Positions 51,116 to 59,389 of a stretch of DNA of 64,000 nt are shown here, one piece after another. The position numbers and the translations under genes are program-made. Where the stretch lies: positions 86,588-150,587 of the forward strand of contig NZ_JNFC01000067.1 of assembly GCF_000756385.1 (NCBI RefSeq), in the 5' to 3' direction. The first letter of the stretch is position 1. Each line of letters opens with the position of its first letter. The stretch comes from Sphingopyxis sp. LC363 (GTDB taxonomy: Bacteria > Pseudomonadota > Alphaproteobacteria > Sphingomonadales > Sphingomonadaceae). Below the pieces are notes generated by a model, which worked only from the letters and a program-made list of their open reading frames with translations, did no database searches and had not been told where the DNA came from.

Positions 51116-51724
51116 ATGACCCCGCGCGTCGAATTTTTCTTCGATCTGTCGAGCCCGTGGACCTGCCTCGCGTTCCACAATCTGCCGGGCGTGCTCGAAC
51201 GCACCGGCGCGACCGTGGTCTATCGGCCGATCCTCGTCGGCGGGGTGTTCAATGCGGTCAATCCCGCCGTCTATGCGGCGCGCGAGCAGGCCGACAACCG
51301 GCGGTTGACGCATAGCTGGAAGGTGCTGAAGGACTGGGCGCGCCTTGCCGGGGTTCCAATGAATTTTCCGTCGCAGTGGCACCCTGCAAAAAGCATCGCT
51401 GCGATGCGTTTCTGCTCTGCGCTCGAGGAAGATCAGGCGGCGCTGGTGCGTTTTGTGCGGGGTGCCTTTGCAAGCTATTTCGACCGGCAGGAAAATCTCG
51501 ACGACCCCGCCGTGCTGGCGGTGGTTGCCGACGCCGAGGGGCTGGACGGCGCTGCGCTCGCCGCAGCGGCGGGCAGCGACGCGGTCAAGGCGCGGCTGCG
51601 CGCGAACACCGATGAAGTCATCGCGCGCGGTGGCTATGGTTCGCCGACGATCTTCGTCGATGGGGACGACATGTATTTCGGCAACGACCAGCTTCCGCTC
51701 GTCGAGGCTGCATTGAAACGCTGA
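51116..51724 (+). CDS. 2-hydroxychromene-2-carboxylate isomerase-like protein (DsbA/kappa-GST fold)
   Basis: Protein of 202 residues. The N-terminal VEFFFDLSSPWTCLAF and the C-terminal GSPTIFVDGDDMYFGNDQL are the family pattern of NahD and kappa-class GSTs. NahD uses glutathione to isomerise a naphthalene intermediate, but this gene lies in an acyl-CoA operon in the core part, so a different isomerisation or thiol role is as likely. The ATG at 51116 directly follows the synthetase stop. Confidence 0.83.
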   Translation: MTPRVEFFFDLSSPWTCLAFHNLPGVLERTGATVVYRPILVGGVFNAVNPAVYAAREQADNRRLTHSWKVLKDWARLAGVPMNFPSQWHPAKSIAAMRFCSALEEDQAALVRFVRGAFASYFDRQENLDDPAVLAVVADAEGLDGAALAAAAGSDAVKARLRANTDEVIARGGYGSPTIFVDGDDMYFGNDQLPLVEAALKR

Positions 51725-51738
51725 AAAAGGATTCTCCC

Positions 51739-52542
51739 GTGAAAGACCGTATTTCGATCACCATGCTCGATGGCGGGATCGCCGATGTCCGGTTGATCCG
51801 CGCCGACAAGATGAATGCGCTCGATCCCGCGATGTGGGAAGCGCTTGCCCAAGCGGTCGATGAATTGAAGGCGACTGCGGGCCTCCGCGTCGTCGTGCTG
51901 TCGGGCGAGGGGCGCGCTTTCTGCGCCGGACTCGACCTCTCCAGCCTCAGCAATGATCGCGATCCGGGTGCGAGCAGCGCGGGCGGCAGCCTTGCCGACC
52001 GGACCAAGGGCATCGCGAACAATGCCCAATATGCGGCGTGGGGCTGGCGCGAATTGCCGGTGCCGGTGATCGCGGCGGTGCATGGTGTCGCGTTCGGCGC
52101 GGGCAGCCAGATCATGGCTGCCGCCGACATTCGCATCGTCCACCCCGACACGCGCATCGCGATCATGGAAATGCGCTGGGGCCTTGTCCCCGACGTCGCG
52201 GGCATGGCGTTATGGCGCACGCAGGTTGCCGACGATGTGCTGCGCGAGCTGATTTACACCAACCGTGAATTCAACGGGTCGGAAGCGAAGCTGCTTGGCT
52301 TTGCGACGCATGTATCGGACGATCCGCTGGCGAAGGCGATGGAACTCGCCGAAGTGATCGCCGTCAAGAATCCGCACGCGATCCGCGGCGCGAAGCGGCT
52401 CTGCAACATGCTCGGCCAGGCGAGCGACGCCGAAATATTGCAGGCCGAGAGCGACGAGCAGGTCAAGGTCATCCGCACGCCCAACCAGATGGAAGCGGTG
52501 ATGGCCGGGATGCAGAAGCGAAAGCCGCATTTCGTCGACTAG
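51739..52542 (+). CDS. Enoyl-CoA hydratase/isomerase family protein
   Basis: Crotonase-fold protein of 267 residues. The oxyanion-hole segments GEGRAFCAGLDLS and VHGVAFGAGSQIMAAAD are visible, with EMRWGLVPD at a usual active-site position. It would hydrate or isomerise an enoyl-CoA made after the upstream synthetase. The start is a GTG at 51739 with AAAAAGGA upstream. It overlaps the convergent ATP12 gene by four bases. Confidence 0.9.
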   Translation: MKDRISITMLDGGIADVRLIRADKMNALDPAMWEALAQAVDELKATAGLRVVVLSGEGRAFCAGLDLSSLSNDRDPGASSAGGSLADRTKGIANNAQYAAWGWRELPVPVIAAVHGVAFGAGSQIMAAADIRIVHPDTRIAIMEMRWGLVPDVAGMALWRTQVADDVLRELIYTNREFNGSEAKLLGFATHVSDDPLAKAMELAEVIAVKNPHAIRGAKRLCNMLGQASDAEILQAESDEQVKVIRTPNQMEAVMAGMQKRKPHFVD

Positions 52543-53228
52543 AGCAGGGTCAAAAACCGCGCGGCATTGTCCCAGTTGCGCTTGTTCGCGGCGCGCACTT
52601 TCTGCGCTTCGCTGTCGGCGCCCCAGCGACGCTCCTGATACAGTTCGTCGAGGCTGACCGCATCCCACAGCGCGTCGGCGTCGAAGGCGTTCTCGACGAG
52701 CGCGAGGCCCGCGACGAGCGAGCCGCCGATCGTCACCAGCGGCGTCAGCGCGGTGATGCGCCATTGACCCTGCGCGAATGCCGCATCTTGCAGCGCGGCT
52801 ACCGTTGCTTCGGGTTGATCGACGGGCAGCACGCCCTGCGTCAGCGTGAATTCGATGCCGTAGCGTTCTTCGGCCCAGGCGAGCAACGGGTTCCACGCCG
52901 CCGCCTGTTCGGCCTGCAGCGTCGCGTCGCGCGCGTCGCGGTAACAGAAAAGATCGCTCTCCGCATAGGCGGCGACCGGCGCGGCGAAGGCGGCGAGGTC
53001 GGGCGCGGCGAGGTCGATCGCGGCGTTGGTGAGCCCCGTCATCGGCATCGCCGCCGGATCGATCGTCTCTCCGACATCGCGCCATTCTGCGGCGATGGCT
53101 TCGGCGAGCGGGAAGCTCGCGACCGCCAGTGGCGCGCGCTGCGGCGTGCGCACCGGGCGCCCGTCGAGCGCGATGCCCCAGCCGCCATCCTCCTCGATGA
53201 CGGCAACCTCTTTCCAGAAGCGTTTCAC
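52539..53228 (-). CDS. ATP12-family F1-ATPase assembly chaperone
   Basis: Protein of 229 residues. Its start (MKRFWKEV, then IALDGRPVRTP) and the segments AEWRDVGETIDP, TGLTNAAID and DLFCYRD fit the ATP12 family, which helps assemble the alpha subunit of F1-ATPase in mitochondria and alphaproteobacteria. It overlaps the small membrane-protein gene upstream by four bases. Confidence 0.9.
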   Translation of the reverse strand: MKRFWKEVAVIEEDGGWGIALDGRPVRTPQRAPLAVASFPLAEAIAAEWRDVGETIDPAAMPMTGLTNAAIDLAAPDLAAFAAPVAAYAESDLFCYRDARDATLQAEQAAAWNPLLAWAEERYGIEFTLTQGVLPVDQPEATVAALQDAAFAQGQWRITALTPLVTIGGSLVAGLALVENAFDADALWDAVSLDELYQERRWGADSEAQKVRAANKRNWDNAARFLTLL

Positions 53229-53461
53229 AGGTCTTTGGGCGACCGCCAGCGGCGCGCGAGCAGTAAGGGCATGACCGCAAAATCGAACGCGCCGACCAGC
53301 ACGATCGCCGCGCCGATCCAGCGATCCGCCGGCTGGCCGGCGAAGGTGAAGCCGCCGCCGATCAAAATGAACCCGATCGCCACGAAAGCCGCGCCCATCA
53401 GGCGCATCAGGTTGAGTGCGAAAAAGCGTTTCTTGGCGAGTGCGTCGTCGGCTTGGCTCAT
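53225..53461 (-). CDS. Small two-helix membrane protein
   Basis: Protein of 78 residues with two hydrophobic stretches (LMGAAFVAIGFILIGGGFTF and WIGAAIVLVGAFDFAVMPLL) and basic ends. Function unknown. It overlaps its neighbours by four bases on each side, so it is part of the operon with the PaiB-like and ATP12 genes. Too small for a more specific assignment. Confidence 0.75.
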   Translation of the reverse strand: MSQADDALAKKRFFALNLMRLMGAAFVAIGFILIGGGFTFAGQPADRWIGAAIVLVGAFDFAVMPLLLARRWRSPKDL

Positions 53462-54078
53462 GCGCCCTCCCTATCGCCGCCGAGGTGGCGCATCAACTCC
53501 GCGAGCGCGCCGTGGCCGGTCGCCTCGACCCCGGCAATGACGCGCGCGCGTTCGTCGGCGGACTTGTTCTGCGACAGCTTGATCGTCGGGCGCCAAGCGG
53601 TGATCCGCATCTCGAAGCCGGTGATCGCGCCGGTCATCTTGCCGAAGATCGCGGGATTCATCTTGGCGCGCGTCCACGGCGGGTTCGCCCCGACGCGTGC
53701 CTCATGCTGTGCCGATAGGGTATCGAGCTGCGCGACCAGCGCGATGTCGTCCAGCCTGCGGGCGACACCTTCCATCTCGATCGCGACATAATTCCAGGTC
53801 GGCACCTGGTCGGCTCCGGCATACCAGCTCGCACTCACATAGGCGTCGGGGCCCTGCACGACGGCGAGTGCACTCGCCCCGTCGAGATGGCGGGTGAGCG
53901 CGTTGCCGCGCGCGAGGTGGAATTGCAGCGTGGAGCGATCGTCGTTCAGCACCACCGGCGCGTGCGCGACGCGCGGGCCGTCGGGGGTGCTCGCGAAGAT
54001 TGCGGCAAAGCCGATCTCGCGCACGAGCAGCTCGGCGAGGTCGTCCTGCTTCGGCCTGAAAGCGCTATTGGGGTGCAT
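53458..54078 (-). CDS. PaiB-like FMN-binding split-barrel protein
   Basis: Protein of 206 residues. The N-terminus MHPNSAF and the segments HLARGN, YVSASWYAG, VPTWNYVA and MTGAITGFEM are typical of PaiB/FMN-binding negative transcriptional regulators. The Bacillus PaiB name derives from effects on sporulation and protease genes, and biochemical roles are poorly known. One-base overlap with the RluA-family gene upstream. Confidence 0.85.
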   Translation of the reverse strand: MHPNSAFRPKQDDLAELLVREIGFAAIFASTPDGPRVAHAPVVLNDDRSTLQFHLARGNALTRHLDGASALAVVQGPDAYVSASWYAGADQVPTWNYVAIEMEGVARRLDDIALVAQLDTLSAQHEARVGANPPWTRAKMNPAIFGKMTGAITGFEMRITAWRPTIKLSQNKSADERARVIAGVEATGHGALAELMRHLGGDREGA

Positions 54079-55280
54079 CAGCGCGGCCGCGCGGGACGCG
54101 ACGGCGGTCTCTTGGTACCAGGCTTCTGCGCTGCGGGTTTGCCGGTCTTCGTCTTGGGTTTCGGCTTGCCGACATGATCGGTCGGCTTGCTCGTCGCGGT
54201 GCGTCCGCGCCTTTCGCCGCGCCGCGCCTTGCGGATTTGCTTACTGTGCGCTTTCGCAGCGGCTTTTGCCGCGGCTTTCGGCGCCGGACCCTTGGCGACA
54301 TCGTCGATCCCGACCTCGCCGAGCAGCGGGTCGAAGCCGAGCGCGTCGAGGCTGGCCGCGAAATGCTCGGGCACCTCCGCGCTGATGTCGATCGCGCCGC
54401 CATCGGGATGGTCGATGCGCAGGCGGCGGCTGTGAAGGTGCATCTTGCGGCTGATCGTGCCGGTCAGGAAGGCGCCCTTGCCGCCATATTTGCCGTCGCC
54501 GACGATCGGATGGCCGATCGCCGCCATATGGACGCGCAGTTGGTGCGTGCGCCCGGTCAGCGGTTGCAGCTCGACCCACGCGGCGCTGTTCCCCGCGCGC
54601 TCGATCACGCGGTAGCGCGTTTTCGACGCGAGGCCGCTGTCGTGGACGTGCATCTTCTCGCCGCCCGATCCGGGCTGTTTGGCGAGCGGCAGGTCGATCT
54701 CGCCCTGTGCGATGTCGGGAACGCCGACGACGATCGCCCAATAGGTCTTCTTGGCGCTGCGGTTCGAAAAGCTCTTCGCGAAATAGGCGGCCGCTTTCGG
54801 CGTGCGCGCGATCAGCAACGCGCCCGACGTATCCTTGTCGAGCCGATGGACGAGCTTCGGCCGCACCGGCCCGTCATATTTGAGCGCGTCGAGCAGGCCG
54901 TCGACATGCTGCTCGGTCTTGGTGCCGCCCTGCGTCGCAAGGCCCGGTAGCTTGTTTATCACCAGCGCGCTCGCGTCGCGATGGATGAGCATCGATTCGG
55001 CGAGCTCGATATCAGCGTCGGTCAGCGGGCGCCCCTTGCGCGCCGGGCGTGCTTCGATCTCGGCGGGCGGGGTCGGCATGGCGAGCTTTTGCCCGGTTGC
55101 GATGCGATCCGAAACATCGGCCTTTTTCCCGTCGAGCGTCAACTGTCCCGAGCGCGCCCAGCGCGCGAGCAAAGCGTGCGGCGTTCCCGGTCGGTGGCGC
55201 TTGAACCAGCGGTCGAGACGGATGCCGTCATCCTCTTCGGCGATCGTCGCGCCGTCGAGTTTGGTGCCCCGCGCGCTCAT
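54078..55280 (-). CDS. RluA-family pseudouridine synthase with basic tail
   Basis: Enzyme of 400 residues. An S4-like RNA-binding region is followed by the catalytic motif HRLDKDTSG and by PLTGRTHQLRVHMA, LGHPI-like GHPIVGD and MHLHSRRL. It pseudouridylates RNA, probably 23S rRNA in the RluC/D group. The last 80 residues are an unusual Lys/Arg/Ala/Pro-rich low-complexity tail that could aid RNA binding. Start overlaps the crcB stop by four bases. Confidence 0.88.
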   Translation of the reverse strand: MSARGTKLDGATIAEEDDGIRLDRWFKRHRPGTPHALLARWARSGQLTLDGKKADVSDRIATGQKLAMPTPPAEIEARPARKGRPLTDADIELAESMLIHRDASALVINKLPGLATQGGTKTEQHVDGLLDALKYDGPVRPKLVHRLDKDTSGALLIARTPKAAAYFAKSFSNRSAKKTYWAIVVGVPDIAQGEIDLPLAKQPGSGGEKMHVHDSGLASKTRYRVIERAGNSAAWVELQPLTGRTHQLRVHMAAIGHPIVGDGKYGGKGAFLTGTISRKMHLHSRRLRIDHPDGGAIDISAEVPEHFAASLDALGFDPLLGEVGIDDVAKGPAPKAAAKAAAKAHSKQIRKARRGERRGRTATSKPTDHVGKPKPKTKTGKPAAQKPGTKRPPSRPARPR

Positions 55281-55657
55281 GCCGGCATCTGCCGCATGAC
55301 GAACAGGCCGAGCCCGCAGGCGAGGATGGCGCCGATCACCGACGCAAGCATATAGGCGGCCGCCTGAGCGATCTGACCGCGTTCGAAAAGCATCCAGAAT
55401 TCCATGCTGAAGGAGGAAAAGGTGGTGAAGCCGCCGAGGATCCCGACGCCGACAAAAAGACGCGCGGTTTCGCCGCCGTCGCTGCCCCGCGCCAGCGCGC
55501 CGATCAACAGGCCCATCAGGAGGCTGCCGGCGATGTTGACCGAGAGCGTCCACCAGGGAAAACCGGGGCCGAGCCGCGCAAGCATCGCCTGCCCAACCAG
55601 ATGGCGGGCGCCGGCGCCGATCGCGCCGCCGATCATGACGGGGAACAGGCTGTTCAT
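55277..55657 (-). CDS. crcB: Fluoride channel CrcB (Fluc)
   Basis: Membrane protein of 126 residues with four hydrophobic helices. The Fluc motifs are GGAIGAGARH near the N-terminus, SVNIAGSLLMG, and GGFTTFSSFS with the Phe-box. It exports fluoride as a dual-topology dimer. I looked upstream for a fluoride riboswitch and could not make one out. Confidence 0.93.
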   Translation of the reverse strand: MNSLFPVMIGGAIGAGARHLVGQAMLARLGPGFPWWTLSVNIAGSLLMGLLIGALARGSDGGETARLFVGVGILGGFTTFSSFSMEFWMLFERGQIAQAAAYMLASVIGAILACGLGLFVMRQMPA

Positions 55658-55719
55658 GTCGCTCGCCCTAGCCGGAAACGGCGGCGAGGCATAGCGGGTG
55701 CGTCATGGTGCGCCCGATA

Positions 55720-56301
55720 CTAGCTGTCGGGCGGCGCGAGCGCTTTCGCGGGGCCTTCGTGCGCTGCGCGCCAGTCGGCGGGCCGGACAAAATCGCCTTG
55801 CCAGATTCCCCGCCGCTTTGCCTGCGCTTCGGCCTCTTCGGCCATATAGGCGCCGCTGGTCGCGATCGCGCCGCCCAGCCTGACCATCTCGGCGCCCAGA
55901 TCGATCCCGTCGGGAGGGGGCCCGGTGCGGCAGGCGGCGAGGATGCGGTCGTAATGATCCTTCGCCGCGACCTCGCAATGGAGTGGCCTTCGCCCCGCGA
56001 GCTTTTCGAGCATCCCGCGCGCCTCCCGGCCGCAGGGCCACCGGCTTGCGTCGGCGCGCGCGCAATCCTGCCGATATTCGGCCGCGTCGATCCCGGTCAG
56101 GCGGATGGTCAGCGTGCTGTCGTCATGCCGCACCGTCAGGCTGTCGCCGTCGATGATATGGACAAGCGGCACCGTCGTGACCGGTGCCGGCAACCAAACC
56201 CACGCCGCCAGCGCCAAGCCCGCGAGCAACAGCAACGCGACGAGCGAACGCAAGCGCCGCCGCCAGCGCAAACGGGTAAGGGGAGACGGAGCGCGGATCA
56301 T
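55720..56301 (-). CDS. Membrane-anchored staphylococcal-nuclease-like protein
   Basis: Protein of 193 residues with an N-terminal hydrophobic anchor (LRSLVALLLLAGLALAAWVW) and an SNase domain (HIIDGDSLTV, IRLTGIDAAEYRQ, GREARGML, YDRILA, EMVRLGGAI). It would act outside the cytoplasm on nucleic acids. I start at the ATG at 56301 because it lies just before the basic region and anchor. The 233-base gap upstream shows nothing definite. Confidence 0.85.
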   Translation of the reverse strand: MIRAPSPLTRLRWRRRLRSLVALLLLAGLALAAWVWLPAPVTTVPLVHIIDGDSLTVRHDDSTLTIRLTGIDAAEYRQDCARADASRWPCGREARGMLEKLAGRRPLHCEVAAKDHYDRILAACRTGPPPDGIDLGAEMVRLGGAIATSGAYMAEEAEAQAKRRGIWQGDFVRPADWRAAHEGPAKALAPPDS

Positions 56302-56534
56302 GGTCCCCGAGTGCGCCCGCGGCTGCCGGGTTGGCAAGTCCGAATAAGATATTGACGAGGAGAACAAATCATGTCCAAAATGGATCATTGCGTTCCAGCC
56401 GACATAGTGGCGAGTCATGCTAATCGCGCGCTTGGGTCCGGATTGGCGGCAAACAGGAACGAACAAAAGGTGAATAGCGCCGGAATGACGACATAGTTAC
56501 GCCAAGGTGGAGCGATGGAAACGGGGGCTGCAGC

Positions 56535-57578
56535 ATGATGGATCAGAGGACGCAAATCGACTTCGACACGTCGGTTCTTCCGGATCGCGGTTTTCATTCG
56601 GGCGAGGTCTGGGCAGGGCCACAATCCAGGGGTTCGATCCCCCAAACTGTCGCGTCGCCGCTGTTGTTCGTCGGGACCCGCGCGGATTTGCCCGATATTG
56701 CCGTCCTCTCAGACATACGGGTGGCCGGAACGCTCGCGGCGTCGCAGGCGGCCAGCCATATCCGGCGGACCGATACGCTCGACATCATCTGGCTGGTGGC
56801 AGCGGACGCGGTGGAGAGCGAGATGCTGGCCGATATTTGCGCGGCAGCGGGCGAGCAGGGATGCAACCTGATTTGCGAAACCTCTTTGTCGGGACTCGAC
56901 CGAATTGTCGCGGCCATTCCCGCATCGATCGAGGTTCAGCTACTCATCGACGCCGATGCGGCCGACAAGCTCGTTGCGCTCGCCGCGGCACGACGCACGC
57001 GGTACGGGGTGGTCCATGATATCGCCCGCGACGACGCGATGGAGCGGATCGACCGGCTGCAGGAGGAAGTCGCGCGCATTTCCCGCCTTCTCGGCGACCT
57101 TGCGGGACAGCGGAGCGGTCTTCCCGGCACGCCGACCGGCTTCGTGCCATGGGACGCGGATTCGGCAGCGTCAGAGCAGGTTCGCGCACCGACGCGCGAC
57201 TATGCGGCCATGCCGCGCAGCTTCATTCCCGAAGACCGGGCGCTCGACCGGCAGCGTGCGAAAGCGGTGCGGCGGATGCTGCGGGAGCGGCGGATGCGCG
57301 AGCAATATTTCCCCGCCGACCTGTTCGCTGATCCGGCGTGGGACATGTTGCTCGACCTTTACGCCGCGCGGCTCGAACGGCAGCCGGTGTCGGTGTCGAG
57401 CCTGTGCATCGCGGCCGCTGTTCCCGCGACGACGGCGCTGCGCTGGATCAAGACGATGACCGACGCGGGCCTCTTCGTGCGCGAAGCCGACCCCCACGAT
57501 GGCCGCCGCATCTTCATCGCGCTGGCCGAGAGCGCTTTTGATGCGCTTGCCCGCTATTTCGAGGCACTCGACGAATAG
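56535..57578 (+). CDS. Winged-helix regulator with long N-terminal domain
   Basis: Protein of 347 residues. The C-terminal 80 residues form a MarR-like winged helix (SVSSLCIAAAVPATTALRWIKTMTDAGLFVREADPHDGRR is the recognisable region, shown here as features near 290-330). The N-terminal 150 residues look like a receiver-type or Rossmann-like fold with no obvious phosphorylation motif, followed by a heptad-like helix (MERIDRLQEEVARISRLL). Target genes unknown. It precedes a small hypothetical gene on the same strand. Confidence 0.65.
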   Translation: MMDQRTQIDFDTSVLPDRGFHSGEVWAGPQSRGSIPQTVASPLLFVGTRADLPDIAVLSDIRVAGTLAASQAASHIRRTDTLDIIWLVAADAVESEMLADICAAAGEQGCNLICETSLSGLDRIVAAIPASIEVQLLIDADAADKLVALAAARRTRYGVVHDIARDDAMERIDRLQEEVARISRLLGDLAGQRSGLPGTPTGFVPWDADSAASEQVRAPTRDYAAMPRSFIPEDRALDRQRAKAVRRMLRERRMREQYFPADLFADPAWDMLLDLYAARLERQPVSVSSLCIAAAVPATTALRWIKTMTDAGLFVREADPHDGRRIFIALAESAFDALARYFEALDE

Positions 57579-57616
57579 CGATGGCCCGGTCGGGAGCGGG
57601 ACGCTAGTCTCGGCTG

Positions 57617-58129
57617 ATGAAGAACGAAGCCGAAGTGGTTGTGAACGACCGGATGCAGAAGGGCTATCGTTACACGCGCGCGGCGCCAATGGGGCGTGCG
57701 TTCGATCCCGATTTCGAGCCCGAACTCACCCCGGCGGAAATGCTGAGGCTGGGCGTGTTTTGCGGGAAATATATGACCGACTGTGCGGCCGAATTCCCTG
57801 CAAGCTGGTTCAAGGGGGCGAAGCTCGCGCCGCATGATCCCGATTGTTCGCTGAACTATTTCGGCGTTCGGGCGAGCGTGCCGCTCCGCGTCTGGATCGA
57901 AAAGGGCTGGATCCATCCCGACGATCCGCGCGGCTGGTTCCAATGGTATTGCCGCTATTATCCGGGGCGGCGCATGCCGGACGAAGATCGCCGGCAGATC
58001 GCGCGATGGCGTGCGTTCCGGCGTCATGCGGCGCAAGTGCGCAAGCATTGCGAGCCCGGCGATCCCTTTTGCCGCCCGAAGCAGCGCCAGGCGCTGCTCC
58101 AATGGGCGTATGACAGCCGCGATATCTAG
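57617..58129 (+). CDS. Conserved hypothetical protein, aromatic-rich
   Basis: Protein of 170 residues that I cannot assign. It is rich in Trp, Tyr, Arg and Pro, with conserved-looking stretches LGVFCGKYMTDC, PASWFKGAKL, WIHPDDPRGWFQWYCRYYPGR and RKHCEPGDPFCRPKQRQALLQW. Several cysteines (FCGKY, DC, WYCRY, KHC, FCR) could form a metal site. No signal peptide. Similar proteins exist in bacteria and plants to my knowledge, without known function. Confidence 0.6.
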   Translation: MKNEAEVVVNDRMQKGYRYTRAAPMGRAFDPDFEPELTPAEMLRLGVFCGKYMTDCAAEFPASWFKGAKLAPHDPDCSLNYFGVRASVPLRVWIEKGWIHPDDPRGWFQWYCRYYPGRRMPDEDRRQIARWRAFRRHAAQVRKHCEPGDPFCRPKQRQALLQWAYDSRDI

Positions 58130-58204
58130 TCCGGTCGAGGAGGTGATTTCCCTTGCCGCTCCCGCGCACTATGTAGACGCCGCACGCAAGGGAGTTTCCA
58201 CCGA

Positions 58205-59176
58205 ATGCCGATCATGGCCGCCCGCCTCTATCATGACGGCAAGCTCGTCCGCGATCTTGGCCCGGACGAGGCGATTCCCGATGATTGCGACACCGGCGAT
58301 TTCTTCTGGCTCGGCCTCTACGAGCCGACCCCGGGCGAACTTGCCGGCATCGCCAAGCGGTTCGGCCTGCATCCGCTGGCGGTCGAGGACGCGCTGAAGG
58401 CGAACCAGTTGCCCAAGGTCGAAACCTATGGCGACCAGCTGTTCATCATTACCCGGACCGCCAATCTCGACGGCGATACGATCCAGCCGGGCGAAACCGC
58501 CTTTTTCATCGGCCCGCATTTCTTCGTCAGCGTCCGCCACGGATCGGCGCGGACGCACACCGATGTCCGGGCGCGGCTCGAAAGCCTGCCGGCGAAGCTC
58601 GCGCACGGCCCCGATTATGTTCTCTACGCCGTGCTCGATTTCATCGTGGACGGCTATTTCCCGGTGATCGATGCGATCGAGGAACGGATGTTGGCGGTCG
58701 AGGACAGCGTGATGGACACCCCGCTCGACGCCAGCGAAATCCGCCATCTTTACAAGCAGCGACACGAGATCATCCGTTTTCAGCGGCTGGTCGGAATGAT
58801 GAAAGAGGTCGCCGGCCGCCTGACCACGGACGATGATCTACCCAATATCGACCCCGCGGTGCGTCCTTTCTATCGCGACGTCTGGGATCATGTGCAGCGC
58901 GCCGAATATCGCCTCAACGGGCTGCGCGACATTGCCGCGTCGGTCATCGAGACCAACGGCATGCTCGAACAGCAGCGTCAGGGCGTGATAACTCGCCAAC
59001 TCGCCGCCTGGGCCGCGATCCTTGCGGTTCCGACCGCGATCGCGGGGATTTACGGCATGAATTTCGAACATATGCCGGAACTCGGCTGGACCTTTGGCTA
59101 TCCGCTGATCGTCGGCGCGATGGGTGCGATCTGCCTCACGCTCTATTGGCGCTTCAAACATATCGGCTGGCTCTGA
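58205..59176 (+). CDS. corA: CorA-family Mg2+/Co2+ transporter
   Basis: Transporter of 323 residues with a long cytoplasmic N-terminal domain. Two C-terminal helices follow; the selectivity motif GMN is in IYGMNFEHMPEL after the first. The end FKHIGWL is usual for the family. It forms a pentameric channel in the inner membrane. The tRNA gene follows 74 bases downstream. Confidence 0.93.
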   Translation: MPIMAARLYHDGKLVRDLGPDEAIPDDCDTGDFFWLGLYEPTPGELAGIAKRFGLHPLAVEDALKANQLPKVETYGDQLFIITRTANLDGDTIQPGETAFFIGPHFFVSVRHGSARTHTDVRARLESLPAKLAHGPDYVLYAVLDFIVDGYFPVIDAIEERMLAVEDSVMDTPLDASEIRHLYKQRHEIIRFQRLVGMMKEVAGRLTTDDDLPNIDPAVRPFYRDVWDHVQRAEYRLNGLRDIAASVIETNGMLEQQRQGVITRQLAAWAAILAVPTAIAGIYGMNFEHMPELGWTFGYPLIVGAMGAICLTLYWRFKHIGWL

Positions 59177-59250
59177 CCGCGGGCGACCGATCGCTTGCCA
59201 GCGACGGCGGCTTGTGGCAGGGGCGCTCCTCCCCGATGGCGACATCCTGG

Positions 59251-59326
59251 GGGCGCTTAGCTCAGTTGGTAGAGCATCTCGTTTACACCGAGAGGGTCGG
59301 CGGTTCGAGCCCGTCAGCGCCCACCA
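59251..59326 (+). tRNA. tRNA-Val (anticodon UAC)
   Basis: Complete 76-base cloverleaf. Acceptor GGGCGCT pairs with AGCGCCC; the D stem GCTC/GAGC, the anticodon stem TCTCG/CGAGA with loop TTTACAC (anticodon TAC) and the T stem with TTCGAGC are all present. CCA is encoded at 59324-59326. Confidence 0.97.
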
Positions 59327-59364
59327 TCCTGCCCTTGTCGTGCGGGGCGCCGTGACGCTAAAGC

Positions 59365-59383
59365 CCTTTCCTGTTCGGAAAGG
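59365..59383 (+). promoter_or_regulatory. Hairpin covering the ribosome binding site of the amidohydrolase gene
   Basis: CCTTTCC and GGAAAGG pair perfectly around TGTTC. The right arm contains the AAAGG Shine-Dalgarno six bases before the ATG at 59390, so folding would hide the binding site. No terminator T-run follows. Confidence 0.5.
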
Positions 59384-59389
59384 TCGCCC

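Noticed and set aside
55658..55719. Fluoride riboswitch before crcB
   Set aside because: The conserved pseudoknot sequences were not visible in the 62-base leader.
59251..59326. tRNA-Val as attachment site of a second island
   Set aside because: No integrase lies near it and no repeat of its 3' end was seen in the window.
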